From Microbacterium oleivorans NBRC 103075 (lineage in GTDB: Bacteria; Actinomycetota; Actinomycetes; Actinomycetales; Microbacteriaceae): 64,000 nucleotides of DNA. The position numbers and the translations under genes were made by a program. The notes under the pieces were generated by a model. The model saw only the letters and a program-made list of their open reading frames with translations, was not told the DNA's origin and searched no databases. This document shows, one piece after another, positions 29,795-38,538 of this stretch. Position 1 is the stretch's first letter. Each line of letters starts with the position of its first letter. The DNA is taken from positions 1 through 64,000 of the forward strand of contig NZ_BCRG01000005.1 of the NCBI RefSeq assembly GCF_001552475.1. The letters run 5' to 3'.

Positions 29795-30529
29795 TCAAGC
29801 GGTGAAGCGCGCGAGGAACGCCTGGGTGCGGGCCTCCTGCGGATGCCGCAGCACGGCCGACGACGGGCCCTGCTCGACGATCGTGCCGGCGTCGAGGAAC
29901 ACGACGCGGTCGGCGACGTCGCGGGCGAACGCCATCTCGTGCGTCGCCATGAGGATCGTCGCGCCCTCGGTCGCCAGGTCGCGGACGAGCTCCAGGACCT
30001 CGCCGACGAGCTCCGGGTCGAGAGCCGAGGTGATCTCGTCGAGGAGCAGCACCTCGGGATCGGTCGCGATCGCGCGGGCGATGGCGACGCGCTGCTGCTG
30101 ACCTCCCGACAAGCGGTCGGGGTGATCCTTCGCCTTGTCGGCGAGTCCGACCCGGGCCAGCAGATCGGCGGCGCGGGATTCGGCGTCGCGGCGCGGCATC
30201 CGGTGCACCACGCGGGAGGCGAGCGTGACGTTGTCGAGCACGGACAAGTGCGGGAAGAGGTTGAAGCTCTGGAACACCGCGCCGAGGCGGGCCCGCACGC
30301 GGTTGCCGTCTACCCGGGGGTCGGAGATGTCCTCTTCGCCTAAGAAGATCTGCCCGTCGTCGATGGGTTCGAGAAGGCCCAGGCACCGGAGCAGCGTCGA
30401 CTTGCCCGACCCGCTCGCGCCGATGAGCGCGACGACCTCGTGTGCGCCGAGCGTCACGTCGACGCCTTTCAGCACCTCCCGGTCGCCGAAGGACTTGCGG
30501 ATGCCGGTGGCCGTCAGGATCGCGCTCAC
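29795..30529 (-). CDS. polar amino acid ABC transporter ATP-binding protein
   Basis: A 244-residue ATPase of the PAAT (GlnQ/GluA) type. Walker A reads GASGSGKSTLLRC and the Q-loop region VFQSFNLFPHLSVLDNV. The signature is LSGGQQQRVAIARA, Walker B is VLLLDEITSALD, and the H-loop is ATHEMAFARDVADRV. It drives amino-acid import with the permease and binding protein encoded directly upstream; the ATG overlaps the permease stop by 4 bp. Confidence 0.94.
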   Translation of the reverse strand: MSAILTATGIRKSFGDREVLKGVDVTLGAHEVVALIGASGSGKSTLLRCLGLLEPIDDGQIFLGEEDISDPRVDGNRVRARLGAVFQSFNLFPHLSVLDNVTLASRVVHRMPRRDAESRAADLLARVGLADKAKDHPDRLSGGQQQRVAIARAIATDPEVLLLDEITSALDPELVGEVLELVRDLATEGATILMATHEMAFARDVADRVVFLDAGTIVEQGPSSAVLRHPQEARTQAFLARFTA

Positions 30530-31371
30530 AGGACCGATCCTGACTGCTCGCGCTCGCGGAGCCTCGCCGTGTACCAGTCCGTGAGCCTGATCGTGGGGAT
30601 CGCAAGCAGGATGAAGAGGATGCCGGCCACGACGTACGGCGTGAAGTTGTACGTCGTCGCGACGACGCCCTTCGCCCGGGCGAGCGCGTCGAGACCCGCG
30701 ATGATCGAGATGAGCCCTACGTCCTTCTGCATCGAGATGAAGTCGTTCATAAGCGCCGGTGTCATCTTGCGGAGCGCCTGCGGCAGGACGACGCGACGAA
30801 GTGTCTGCACGTGGCCCAGGCCGAGCGCGCGGGCGGCGAGCCGCTGCGACGGATGCACCGATTCGATGCCCGCGCGGATCACCTCGGCGACGTACGCGGA
30901 GTAGGTGAGGGTCACGGCCAGCACGCCGAGGAGCAGCTCATCGATCCGCTCGCCGACGATCGTGGGCAACCCGAATCCGACGAGGTAGAGGACGATGATG
31001 AACGGCAGCCCGCGGAACAGATCGGTGTAGCCCGCCGCCAGGGTCCGCACGGGAAAGAAGACCGGGCCCCGGAGAGTGCGCAGGAGTGCGATCACGAGCG
31101 CGACGCCGCCGACCGTGAAGATCGAGATGCCGAGCACCGTCAGGTTGAGGAGGAAGCCCTCCCACACCTTCGGCAGCGCCTCGATGGCGACAGCGGGGTC
31201 GAAGAAGGCCCGCTGGACCTTTGCCCAGCCCTCCGTGTTGATGACGAACGCCCACACGATCACCGCGAAAGCGGCCGTCGAGAGGATCGCGATGAGCACG
31301 GACCGTCGCTGCCGTCCACGCCGGTAGGCGCGACGGTCGAGCTCGAGTTCGCTCGGGATGCTGGTACTCAC
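30526..31371 (-). CDS. polar amino acid ABC transporter permease
   Basis: A 281-residue inner-membrane permease. After a basic N-terminus (RRAYRRGRQRRS) come LIAILSTAAFAVIVWAFVI and the domain typical of His/Glu/Gln/Arg/opine permeases, with TDLFRGLPFIIVLYLVGFGLP and the EAA-type segment AARALGLGHVQTLRRVVLPQALRKMTPALMN. A single permease gene is present, so the transporter is probably a homodimer. Confidence 0.92.
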   Translation of the reverse strand: MSTSIPSELELDRRAYRRGRQRRSVLIAILSTAAFAVIVWAFVINTEGWAKVQRAFFDPAVAIEALPKVWEGFLLNLTVLGISIFTVGGVALVIALLRTLRGPVFFPVRTLAAGYTDLFRGLPFIIVLYLVGFGLPTIVGERIDELLLGVLAVTLTYSAYVAEVIRAGIESVHPSQRLAARALGLGHVQTLRRVVLPQALRKMTPALMNDFISMQKDVGLISIIAGLDALARAKGVVATTYNFTPYVVAGILFILLAIPTIRLTDWYTARLREREQSGSVL

Positions 31372-31405
31372 GGATCGACGCTAGCGCGTCCTCACTGGCG
31401 CTTCG

Positions 31406-32266
31406 TCACTGGAGCTTCGTCACGCCTGCGGTCAGACCCGACAGCCATTCCTTCTCGAGCTTCGCGAGCGTGCCGTCCTCGCGGAGCTCGTCGACGGCCG
31501 CGCTGACAGCGGGGGTCAGCGGGGAGTCCTTCGCGAGGAGGAGGCCCCACTGGTCCTCGACACCCACCTTGGGGAGCTCGCCGACGATGAAGGAGTCCTC
31601 GATGTACGCGCTGACCGCGACGTAGGCGGTGGGAGTGTCGAGGACGACGGCATCCACCTGTCCGGCACCGAGGGCCGCGGTCGCGTCCTCGTTCGAGTTG
31701 TAGAGCTTCGGGGTGAGCCCGAGGTCGAGCGCGTCGAGCGTCAGGGCGCTCGTCGAGTTCGCCATGGCGCCGATCGTGATGTCTTTGAGCCCGGCGAGGT
31801 CCTTCACGCCGTCGGCCTTGCCGCCCTTGAGGGCGATGATCGACTGGCTCGCGGAGTAGTACGGCGACGAGAAGTCGACGCCCTTCTTGCGGTCGTCGGT
31901 GATCGTGTACTGCTGCAGGTTCACGTCGAAGCTCTTCGGGCCCGGCGCGATCGCCGCGTCGAAGCTCGTGCGGACCCACTCGACGTCGTCTTTCGCGAAA
32001 CCGAGCTTGTCGGCGACGGCGTACGCGACGGCGGACTCGAAGCCCTCGCCCGACTCGGGCTTGTCGTCGTAGACGTAGGGCTCGTAGGCCGTCTCGCCGG
32101 TGGCGACGGTGAACTTGCCGGGGGTGACGTAGTCGTCGGCCGACGGCGTGCCTCCCGCGGACGATCCGGCGCCCGGAGCCGCGTTCGACGCGCAGCCTCC
32201 GAGGAGGAGGGCGAGGGCCGCAGCGGACGCGACGAGTGCGGTGCGCAGGACGGGACGACGGGACAT
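31406..32266 (-). CDS. amino acid ABC transporter substrate-binding lipoprotein (family 3)
   Basis: A 286-residue secreted binding protein with signal MSRRPVLRTALVASAAALALLLGGC (lipobox LLGGC). The family-3 fold is marked by GKFTVATGETAYEPYVY, GFESAVAYAVADKLG, FDVNLQQYTITDDRKKGVDFSSPYY and the C-terminal EDQWGLLLAKDSPLTPAVSAAVDELREDGTLAKLEKEWL. GGAGG stands 7 bases before the ATG. It is the promoter-proximal gene of the three-gene importer. The ligand is an amino acid, identity unknown. Confidence 0.92.
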   Translation of the reverse strand: MSRRPVLRTALVASAAALALLLGGCASNAAPGAGSSAGGTPSADDYVTPGKFTVATGETAYEPYVYDDKPESGEGFESAVAYAVADKLGFAKDDVEWVRTSFDAAIAPGPKSFDVNLQQYTITDDRKKGVDFSSPYYSASQSIIALKGGKADGVKDLAGLKDITIGAMANSTSALTLDALDLGLTPKLYNSNEDATAALGAGQVDAVVLDTPTAYVAVSAYIEDSFIVGELPKVGVEDQWGLLLAKDSPLTPAVSAAVDELREDGTLAKLEKEWLSGLTAGVTKLQ

Positions 32267-32432
32267 GAGGGCCTCCGGGGGCGCCGAGCGGGCTCGGACG
32301 AGGGGTTCGGGAGGCGCCCGCGGTGCAGATCGCGGGTGCCGCACTCATTCTCGCGTGAGGACGGATGCCGCGGGTCTCGCGGCGTCGCTTTGTTACACGC
32401 CCGTCATCGCCGGGGCAGGAGAGGATGGGGAG

Positions 32433-33236
32433 ATGATTCCCGCACGAACGCTGTTGGTCGGTTCCGGACGCATCGGTTCGCGGGTGGCGGAGGAGCTCCG
32501 CCGCGCGGGCGGCGGGGTGGTCACGCTGCGGCGGTCGGCGGCATCCGATTCGGACGGGTGGCATCACATCGCCGCGGACCTGTCCCAGCCGCTCGCGGAG
32601 GCGCTGCCCGCCGTCGACGCCGTCGTCGTGACGTTGCCGCCGGGGGAGGAGCCCGACTTCCTCGCTGGTGCGATCAGCCGCATCGCCGAGGCCTTGCCCG
32701 AGCGGCCGGCACGCTTGATCTGGGTCTCCTCGACGCGGGTGTTCGAGGGGTACGGCGACGAGCGTCCGCTCGACGAGGGCGACGAACCGCGGCCCCGAAG
32801 CGAGCGTGCCCAGCAGCTCGTCGACGGGGAGGAACGGGCGAGCGAGCTGTTCGGCGCGACCATCCTGCGTCCTGCCGGCATCTACGGCCCGGGCCGCGAC
32901 CGGCTGATCCGTCAGGTGCTCGCCGGGACCCCGGTCGATCACGACCGCCGGACCAACCGCATCCACGAGACCGACGTCGTCCGCACGATCCTGACGCTTC
33001 TGCAGGCCGACGAGGTGCCCGCCGTCCTCCATGCGGTCGACCGGCGGCCGGCGACGCTCGGCGAGGTGGTCGCATTCCTCGCCGACCGCTTGGGCGTGCC
33101 AGTGCCGCCGCGCGGCGAACCCGCCGAGCGGCGCGGGACGATCCTCGATGGGACGCGCCTCGGCGAGGTCGTCGACGGCCTCGCCTACCCGATGTTCGAG
33201 GACGGCTACGACGAGATGATCGCGCACCGGGGCTGA
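32433..33236 (+). CDS. NAD-dependent epimerase/dehydratase family protein
   Basis: A 267-residue Rossmann protein: RTLLVGSGRIGSRVAEELRRAGG as the nucleotide-binding loop, then VSSTRVFEGYGDERPLDE and TILRPAGIYGPGRDRLIRQVL. The extended SDR Tyr-x3-Lys pattern is not obvious, so catalysis may be altered, as in YeeZ/SDR-a5 type proteins. GGAGAGGA lies about 8 bases before the ATG at 32433. Upstream open frame is antisense to the binding-protein gene. It is followed by the squalene-cyclase-like gene after 39 bp. Confidence 0.78.
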   Translation: MIPARTLLVGSGRIGSRVAEELRRAGGGVVTLRRSAASDSDGWHHIAADLSQPLAEALPAVDAVVVTLPPGEEPDFLAGAISRIAEALPERPARLIWVSSTRVFEGYGDERPLDEGDEPRPRSERAQQLVDGEERASELFGATILRPAGIYGPGRDRLIRQVLAGTPVDHDRRTNRIHETDVVRTILTLLQADEVPAVLHAVDRRPATLGEVVAFLADRLGVPVPPRGEPAERRGTILDGTRLGEVVDGLAYPMFEDGYDEMIAHRG

Positions 33237-33275
33237 GCTCTGGCGGATGTCGGCGGTCGGCGGGAGGATGCGGAC

Positions 33276-34244
33276 ATGACGAGCGCGCGGGAGATCCTCG
33301 ACTGGCTGCTGGACTCGGATCCGTCGCTCAGGTGGCAGGTCGAGCGGGATCTGCTCGGCACGCCACCCGAGCAGTGGGAGGCCACGCGTGCGCGCGTGAC
33401 GACCGAGGGGAACGGAGCCACGCTCCTTGCGCAGCAAGGGTCTGACGGCCAGTGGGAAGGCGGGGCATACTTCCCGGCCGGGTTCTTCGGCAGCCCCGAG
33501 TCCGAGATGCCGGGCCAGCCGTGGACGGCGACGACCTGGACGCTGAAGGATGTGCGCGAGTGGGGCGTCGAGGCATCCGTCCTCGCGGGCACGGCGCAGA
33601 AGCTCGACCGCAACAGTCGCTGGGAGTACGACGACCTGCCCTACTGGGGCGGTGAGGTCGACGTCTGCATCAACGCGTTCACGCTCGGGACGGGTGCCTG
33701 GCTCGGGGCGGATGTCTCCGCGCTCGCCGCATGGTTCCCCGAGCACCAGCTCGACGACGGCGGGTGGAACTGCGAGGCGGAGGAGGGCGACTCTGTGCGC
33801 GGCTCGTTCCACTCGACACTGAATGCCGTCCGAGGAATGCTCGCCCACGAGCAGTTCACCGGCGACACTGCGCTCCGGGCCAGCAGGAAGCGCGGCGAGG
33901 AGTACCTCCTCGAGCGGCGACTGGCGTTCCGGTTATCGACGGGCGAGCTCGTCGGCGCCTTCGTCACGGATTTCGTGTATCCCAACCGGCACCGCTACAG
34001 CGCGCTCGCGGCGCTCGACCATTTCCGCGAGGCGTCGCTGCACGAGGGTTCCGCTCCCGACCCGCGATTGGCGGACGCCATCGAGATGGTGCGCGCGGCG
34101 CGGCATCCCGACGGCACCTGGCACCAGGGCCGGACGCTCGAAGGGCGACGCTGGTTCGACATCGATGCTCCCGAGGGTCAACCGTCGCGGTGGCTCACGT
34201 TTCTCGCGCTGCGCGTCCTGCAGTGGTGGGATGCCGCCCGCTGA
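33276..34244 (+). CDS. squalene-cyclase-like (alpha/alpha toroid) protein
   Basis: A 322-residue protein with prenyltransferase/squalene-oxidase-type repeats: SDGQWEGGAYFP, LDDGGWNCEAEEGDSVRGSFHSTLNAV and HPDGTWHQGRTLEGRRWFDID. It is only half the length of real squalene-hopene cyclases and lacks a DXDD protonation motif, so it is probably not a triterpene cyclase. Such proteins are usually annotated as squalene cyclase without known function. GGGAGGATGCGGAC precedes the ATG. It may be co-transcribed with the SDR gene upstream. Confidence 0.75.
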   Translation: MTSAREILDWLLDSDPSLRWQVERDLLGTPPEQWEATRARVTTEGNGATLLAQQGSDGQWEGGAYFPAGFFGSPESEMPGQPWTATTWTLKDVREWGVEASVLAGTAQKLDRNSRWEYDDLPYWGGEVDVCINAFTLGTGAWLGADVSALAAWFPEHQLDDGGWNCEAEEGDSVRGSFHSTLNAVRGMLAHEQFTGDTALRASRKRGEEYLLERRLAFRLSTGELVGAFVTDFVYPNRHRYSALAALDHFREASLHEGSAPDPRLADAIEMVRAARHPDGTWHQGRTLEGRRWFDIDAPEGQPSRWLTFLALRVLQWWDAAR

Positions 34245-34259
34245 CGAACGCGCGGACGT

Positions 34260-35042
34260 TCAGCCGCCGGCGCGACCCCACCGGGTCGCGAGCGCCTCGG
34301 ACCCCCGCGCGAGCAGGGTGACGTCGGCGCCGACCAGAACGAACGACGCGCCCTCGTCGAGGTAGCGCTGCGCGGCATCCGGGTCGAATGCGTTGACGCC
34401 TACGGGCTTTCCCGCTGCACAAACGGCGCTGAACGCATCGAGGACGGCGGCGACGACGTCCGGATGCGTCTGAGCGCCGAGTAGCCCCATCGATGCCGCC
34501 AGGTCGCTCGGCCCGACGAAGACCCCGTCCACGCCGTCGACCGCGGCGATCTCGGCGGCGTTCCGGACGCCCTCGGCCGTCTCGACCTGGACGAACAGCG
34601 ACACGTGCCGGTCGGCGTCGGCGAGGTAGTCCTCGACGCGGTTCCAGCGGGCGGAGCGCGCGAGCGCGGACCCTACGCCGCGCCGGCCGTGCGGGGGATA
34701 CCGCACCGCGGCGACGAGCTCCGCCGCCTGCTCGGCCGTGTCGACCATCGGGACGAGGATGTTCTGCGCGCCGAGGTCGAGCACCTGCTTGATGGCCACG
34801 ACGTCGCCGATCGGCACGCGCACCACCGCCGTCACGGGGGCGGCCGCGACCGCCTGCAGCTGCGCGAGCACCGACTCGAGTCCGTTCGGGGAGTGCTCCA
34901 TGTCGATGAGCAGCCAGTCGAGCCCCGAGCCCGCGCAGATCTCGGCGACGAGCGGCGACCCGGAGCACACCCACATGCCCGTGAGGGGACGGTCGGCATC
35001 CGTCAGCGCCTCGCGGAACGTCGGACTCAGATGAAACGGCAT
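34260..35042 (-). CDS. hpaI: 4-hydroxy-2-oxoheptane-1,7-dioate aldolase
   Basis: A 260-residue class II aldolase of the HpcH/HpaI family. It splits 4-hydroxy-2-oxoheptanedioate to pyruvate and succinate semialdehyde, the last step of the homoprotocatechuate pathway. Seen: LLIDMEHSPNGLESV, VVRVPIGDVVAIKQVLDLGAQNILVPMVDTAEQA (catalytic Arg), FVQVETAEGVRNAAEIAAVDGVDGVFVGPSDLAASMG (metal Glu and Asp). The start at 35042 overlaps hpaH by 16 bp. The longer upstream frame is antisense or internal to hpaH. Confidence 0.92.
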   Translation of the reverse strand: MPFHLSPTFREALTDADRPLTGMWVCSGSPLVAEICAGSGLDWLLIDMEHSPNGLESVLAQLQAVAAAPVTAVVRVPIGDVVAIKQVLDLGAQNILVPMVDTAEQAAELVAAVRYPPHGRRGVGSALARSARWNRVEDYLADADRHVSLFVQVETAEGVRNAAEIAAVDGVDGVFVGPSDLAASMGLLGAQTHPDVVAAVLDAFSAVCAAGKPVGVNAFDPDAAQRYLDEGASFVLVGADVTLLARGSEALATRWGRAGG

Positions 35043-35812
35043 TCGATCACTCCCATCGGCCCATAGTCGCAGCGCACCTCGTCGCCCTGCGACACCCACA
35101 TCGGTCGCGTGAACGAGCCGGCGAGGATGATCTCTCCCGCCTCGAGCCGTGCACCGTGCTGGTGGAACTTGTTCGCGAGCCAGGCGACGCCGGTCGCGGG
35201 GTGGCCGAGCACTCCCTGTGCGACGCCTGTCTCTTCGATCTCGCCGTTCCGCGAGAGCACGCCCGGCACCCACCGCAGGTCGATCTCATCGGGGCGGCGG
35301 TGCTCGGTGCCGAGGACCATCGCGCCGTAGGCCGCGTTGTCGCTGATCGTGTCGACGATCGTGCGGCCCTCGAGCTCGATGTGCGAGTTGAGCACCTCGA
35401 GCGCGGGCACCGCGTAGTCGATCGCCGCGAGCGCGTCATCGAGGGTGCAGTCCGGCCCTTCGAGGGGGCGGGCGAGAACGAACGCCAGCTCGACCTCGAT
35501 GCGCACGTTCGAAAAAAGATCGACCGGGATGCTGTCGCCCGAGTGGTAAACGGTGTCGTCGAACATGACGCCGTAGTCGGGCTCGGTGATGCCGGTCGCC
35601 TGCTGCATCGCCTTCGACGTGAGACCGATCTTGCGACCGACGAGACGGCGGCCCGACGCGACCATGCGATCGCGCCACACACCCTGGATCGCGTACGAAT
35701 CCTCGACCGTCGCCTCGGGGTAGCGAGCCGTGATCCTCGGGATCACGCTGTGCGTGCGGTCGGCCTCGGCGAGCTCGTCGGCGATGCGGGAGACGTCCTC
35801 AGCGGAGAGCAT
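35027..35812 (-). CDS. hpaH: 2-oxo-hept-4-ene-1,7-dioate hydratase
   Basis: A 261-residue hydratase of the HpaH/MhpD (FAH superfamily) group. Seen: RRLVGRKIGLTSKAMQQATGITEPDYGVMFDD, VELAFVLARPLEGPDCTLDDALAAIDYAVPALEV and the C-terminal ILAGSFTRPMWVSQGDEVRCDYGPMGVIECRF. It adds water to 2-oxo-hept-4-enedioate, giving the HpaI substrate. The ATG shares one base with the stop of hpaD (TGATG), so these genes are coupled. Confidence 0.92.
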   Translation of the reverse strand: MLSAEDVSRIADELAEADRTHSVIPRITARYPEATVEDSYAIQGVWRDRMVASGRRLVGRKIGLTSKAMQQATGITEPDYGVMFDDTVYHSGDSIPVDLFSNVRIEVELAFVLARPLEGPDCTLDDALAAIDYAVPALEVLNSHIELEGRTIVDTISDNAAYGAMVLGTEHRRPDEIDLRWVPGVLSRNGEIEETGVAQGVLGHPATGVAWLANKFHQHGARLEAGEIILAGSFTRPMWVSQGDEVRCDYGPMGVIECRFI

Positions 35813-36975
35813 CAGAGCTGGTTTCCCAGCTTGTACTCGCCCTGCTTCCAGGACGGCATCGCTTCGTCGTCGCCCTCGCGGGTGTACGAGAATCCGTCGG
35901 CACCGATCGTCACGGCCATCTCGCTCCGGTGCTCGCGGGTGCGCACGGGCTGCGGGTTGCCGTCGAGGTCGAGCACGAGGGATGCCTCGGTGTACCAGGA
36001 CGGCACGACGGGGTTGCCCCAGAAGTCACGGCGCTGGTTGTCATGCACGTCCCACGTGATGACCGGGTTGTCGGGGTCACCCGTGTAGTAGTCCTGCGTG
36101 TAGATCTCCACGCGGTGCCCGTCGGGGTCGCGGAGATAGAGATAGAACGCGTTCGAGACACCGTGCCGGCCGGGCCCGCGTTCGATCGCGTCGGAGCGGC
36201 GGAGAGCGCCGAGCTTGTCGCAGATCGCGAGAATGTTGTGCTTCTCGTGTGTCGCGAACGCGACGTGGTGCATGCGCGGACCGTCGCCGCCGGTCGCCGC
36301 AGTGTCGTGCACGGTGGGCTTGCGCCGCATCCACGCCGCGTAGACCGTGCCGTCCTCGTCTTGGATGTCCTCCGTCACGCGGAACCCGAGGTCCTGGTAA
36401 TGGCGGACGGCACGGGGGACGTCGGGCGTGACCTGGTTGAAGTGGTCGAGGCGGACGAGTTCGCCGGGGATCTGCAGGTCGTATCGCCACGACAACCGCT
36501 CGACGTGCTCGCTCTGGTGGAAGAACTCGTACGGGAAGCCGAGGGGGTCCTCGACGCGCACCGAGTCGCCGATGCCCTTCGTGAAGCCGCCGGGGCGGCG
36601 CTCGACGCGGCATCCGATCTCCTCGTAGAAGGCCACCGCCCGATCGAGGTCCTCGGGGGTGCGGACGCGGTACGAGAACGCGGCGACGGCAGCGATCGGC
36701 CCCTTCCGCAGCACGAGGTTGTGGTGGATGAACTCTTCCGTCGAACGGAGGTAGATGACGTCGTCGTCCTCCTCGGTGACGTGGAGTCCCAGGATGTCGA
36801 CGTAGAACTGGCGGGATGCCGCGAGGTCGGTGACCACGAGGTCCATGTACGCGCAGCGCAGGATGTCGGGGGCGGGGGAGGTGGGCGTCTGCACCGGGTC
36901 GTCGGTGCGAATGGGGGCTTCTTGCGAGACGAAGAATCCGGAGGAGGTCTTCGTCATTCCGTCGCGGTGGCTCAT
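35812..36975 (-). CDS. hpaD: 3,4-dihydroxyphenylacetate 2,3-dioxygenase (homoprotocatechuate ring cleavage)
   Basis: A 387-residue type I extradiol dioxygenase with two vicinal-oxygen-chelate modules. Metal ligands fit His in LVRLDHFNQVTPDVPRAV, His in MHHVAFATHEKHN and Glu in HRVEIYTQDYYTG. The FWGNP and WYTEAS segments are typical of the Brevibacterium/Arthrobacter HPCD/MndD branch. The metal (Fe or Mn) cannot be told. It cleaves homoprotocatechuate to 5-carboxymethyl-2-hydroxymuconate semialdehyde. ATG at 36975 follows AAGGACG; an in-frame ATG at 36957 is possible. Confidence 0.93.
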   Translation of the reverse strand: MSHRDGMTKTSSGFFVSQEAPIRTDDPVQTPTSPAPDILRCAYMDLVVTDLAASRQFYVDILGLHVTEEDDDVIYLRSTEEFIHHNLVLRKGPIAAVAAFSYRVRTPEDLDRAVAFYEEIGCRVERRPGGFTKGIGDSVRVEDPLGFPYEFFHQSEHVERLSWRYDLQIPGELVRLDHFNQVTPDVPRAVRHYQDLGFRVTEDIQDEDGTVYAAWMRRKPTVHDTAATGGDGPRMHHVAFATHEKHNILAICDKLGALRRSDAIERGPGRHGVSNAFYLYLRDPDGHRVEIYTQDYYTGDPDNPVITWDVHDNQRRDFWGNPVVPSWYTEASLVLDLDGNPQPVRTREHRSEMAVTIGADGFSYTREGDDEAMPSWKQGEYKLGNQL

Positions 36976-37004
36976 GTCAGCGTCCTTGCTGGGTCGTCGC
37001 GGGT

Positions 37005-38516
37005 TCAGTTCTTGCCGAACGTGGGGTGGTGGGGTTCTCCGAGCGTGATGTGCACGGCCTGCTGGTCGGTGTAGAAGTCGATGGAGCGGTAGCCGCCCTC
37101 GTGCCCGAGGCCCGACGCCTTGACGCCGCCGAACGGGGTGCGGAGGTCGCGCACGTTGTTCGAGTTCAGCCACACCATGCCTGCCTCGATGGCCTGCGAG
37201 AAGTTGTGCGCCCGGGTCAGATCGTTCGTCCAGAGATAGGCGGCGAGGCCGTACTTCGTGTCGTTCGCGAGCGCGAGGGCCTCCGCGTCGGTGTCGAACG
37301 GCGTGATCGCGACGACGGGGCCGAAGATCTCCTCCTGGAAGATGCGCGCCGTCGGCGGCACATCGGCGAACACCGTCGGCGCGACGAAGTTGCCCTCGGC
37401 GAACCCCTCGGGCCGCCCGCCGCCGGCGACCAGGCGCCCCTCGCTCTTGCCGAGCTCGACGTACGACATCACCTTCGCGAAATGCTCCGGGTGCACGAGC
37501 GCGCCGACCTCGGTCTCGGGGTCGTGCGGGTAGCCGACCTTCACACGCGTCGCCTGCGCCGCATAGCGCTCGACGAACTCGTCGTAGATCGAGCGCTGAA
37601 CGAGGATGCGGCTACCCGCCGTGCAGCGCTCGCCGTTGAGCGAGAAGACGCCGAAGATCGTCGCGTCGACGGCCGCCTCGAGGTCGGCATCCTCGAACAC
37701 GATCGCGGGGGACTTGCCGCCGAGCTCCATGGACAGACCTTTGAGGTGCGGGGCCGCGTTGGCGAAGATCAGCTGGCCGGTCGAGCTCTCGCCGGTGAAC
37801 GAGATGAGCGGCACGTCGGGGTGCTTCACGAGGGCGTCGCCCGCTTCTTCGCCGAGGCCGTTCACGAGGTTGAAGACGCCCGCGGGCAGTCCCGCCTCTT
37901 CGAAGATGCCCGCCCACAGCGAGGCCGACAGCGGCGTGAACTCGGCGGGTTTCAGCACGACGGTGTTGCCGGTGGCGAGCGCCGGGCCGAGCTTCCAGGA
38001 CTCGAGCATGAACGGCGTGTTCCAGGGCGTGATGAGCCCCGCGACACCGATCGGTTTGCGGTTGACGTAGTTGAGCTGGCGACCCGGGACCTTGAAGGCG
38101 TCGTCGGTCTGCGCGACGATCAGGTCCGCGAAGAAGCGGAAGTTCTCAGCCGCGCGTCGCGCCTGACCGAGGGCCTGCGTGATCGGCAGCCCCGAGTCGA
38201 ACGACTCGAGCTCGGCCAATCGGGCATCGCGCGACTCCACGAGGTCGGCGATCCGGTGCAGCACGCGCGAGCGCTCGCGCGGCAGCATCCGCGGCCACGG
38301 ACCGTCGGTGAACGCGCTGCGCGCGGCGGCGACGGCGGCATCCACGTCGGCCTTCTTGCCGGCGGCGGCCTGCAGGTAGGTGCGGTTGGTGACCGGCTCG
38401 AGCACGTCGAAGGTGTCGCCGTCCGCCGAGTCGACGAAGGCGCCGTCGATGTAGTGCTGAATGCGGGTGGGCAGATCGGCGGGCGTGTGCGGCACCGCCA
38501 GGGTGGTTTCTGTCAT
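37005..38516 (-). CDS. hpaE: 5-carboxymethyl-2-hydroxymuconate semialdehyde dehydrogenase
   Basis: A 503-residue NAD-dependent aldehyde dehydrogenase. Seen: VAGLITPWNTPFMLESWKLGPALATGNTVVLKPAE (cofactor), SMELGGKSPAIVFEDADLE (catalytic Glu), GVFSLNGERCTAGSR (catalytic Cys) and EEIFGPVVAITPF. It oxidises the HpaD product. HpaE identity rests on this motif set plus its position between hpaD and the FAH gene. The ribosome binding site AAGGACG is the same as for hpaD. Confidence 0.92.
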   Translation of the reverse strand: MTETTLAVPHTPADLPTRIQHYIDGAFVDSADGDTFDVLEPVTNRTYLQAAAGKKADVDAAVAAARSAFTDGPWPRMLPRERSRVLHRIADLVESRDARLAELESFDSGLPITQALGQARRAAENFRFFADLIVAQTDDAFKVPGRQLNYVNRKPIGVAGLITPWNTPFMLESWKLGPALATGNTVVLKPAEFTPLSASLWAGIFEEAGLPAGVFNLVNGLGEEAGDALVKHPDVPLISFTGESSTGQLIFANAAPHLKGLSMELGGKSPAIVFEDADLEAAVDATIFGVFSLNGERCTAGSRILVQRSIYDEFVERYAAQATRVKVGYPHDPETEVGALVHPEHFAKVMSYVELGKSEGRLVAGGGRPEGFAEGNFVAPTVFADVPPTARIFQEEIFGPVVAITPFDTDAEALALANDTKYGLAAYLWTNDLTRAHNFSQAIEAGMVWLNSNNVRDLRTPFGGVKASGLGHEGGYRSIDFYTDQQAVHITLGEPHHPTFGKN

Positions 38517-38538
38517 GTCGTGCGTCCTTGCTCGAGGG

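Noticed and set aside
31392..33848. 818-codon minus-strand frame spanning three loci
   Set aside because: It runs through the amino-acid binding-protein gene in a wrong frame and antisense to the SDR and squalene-cyclase-like genes.
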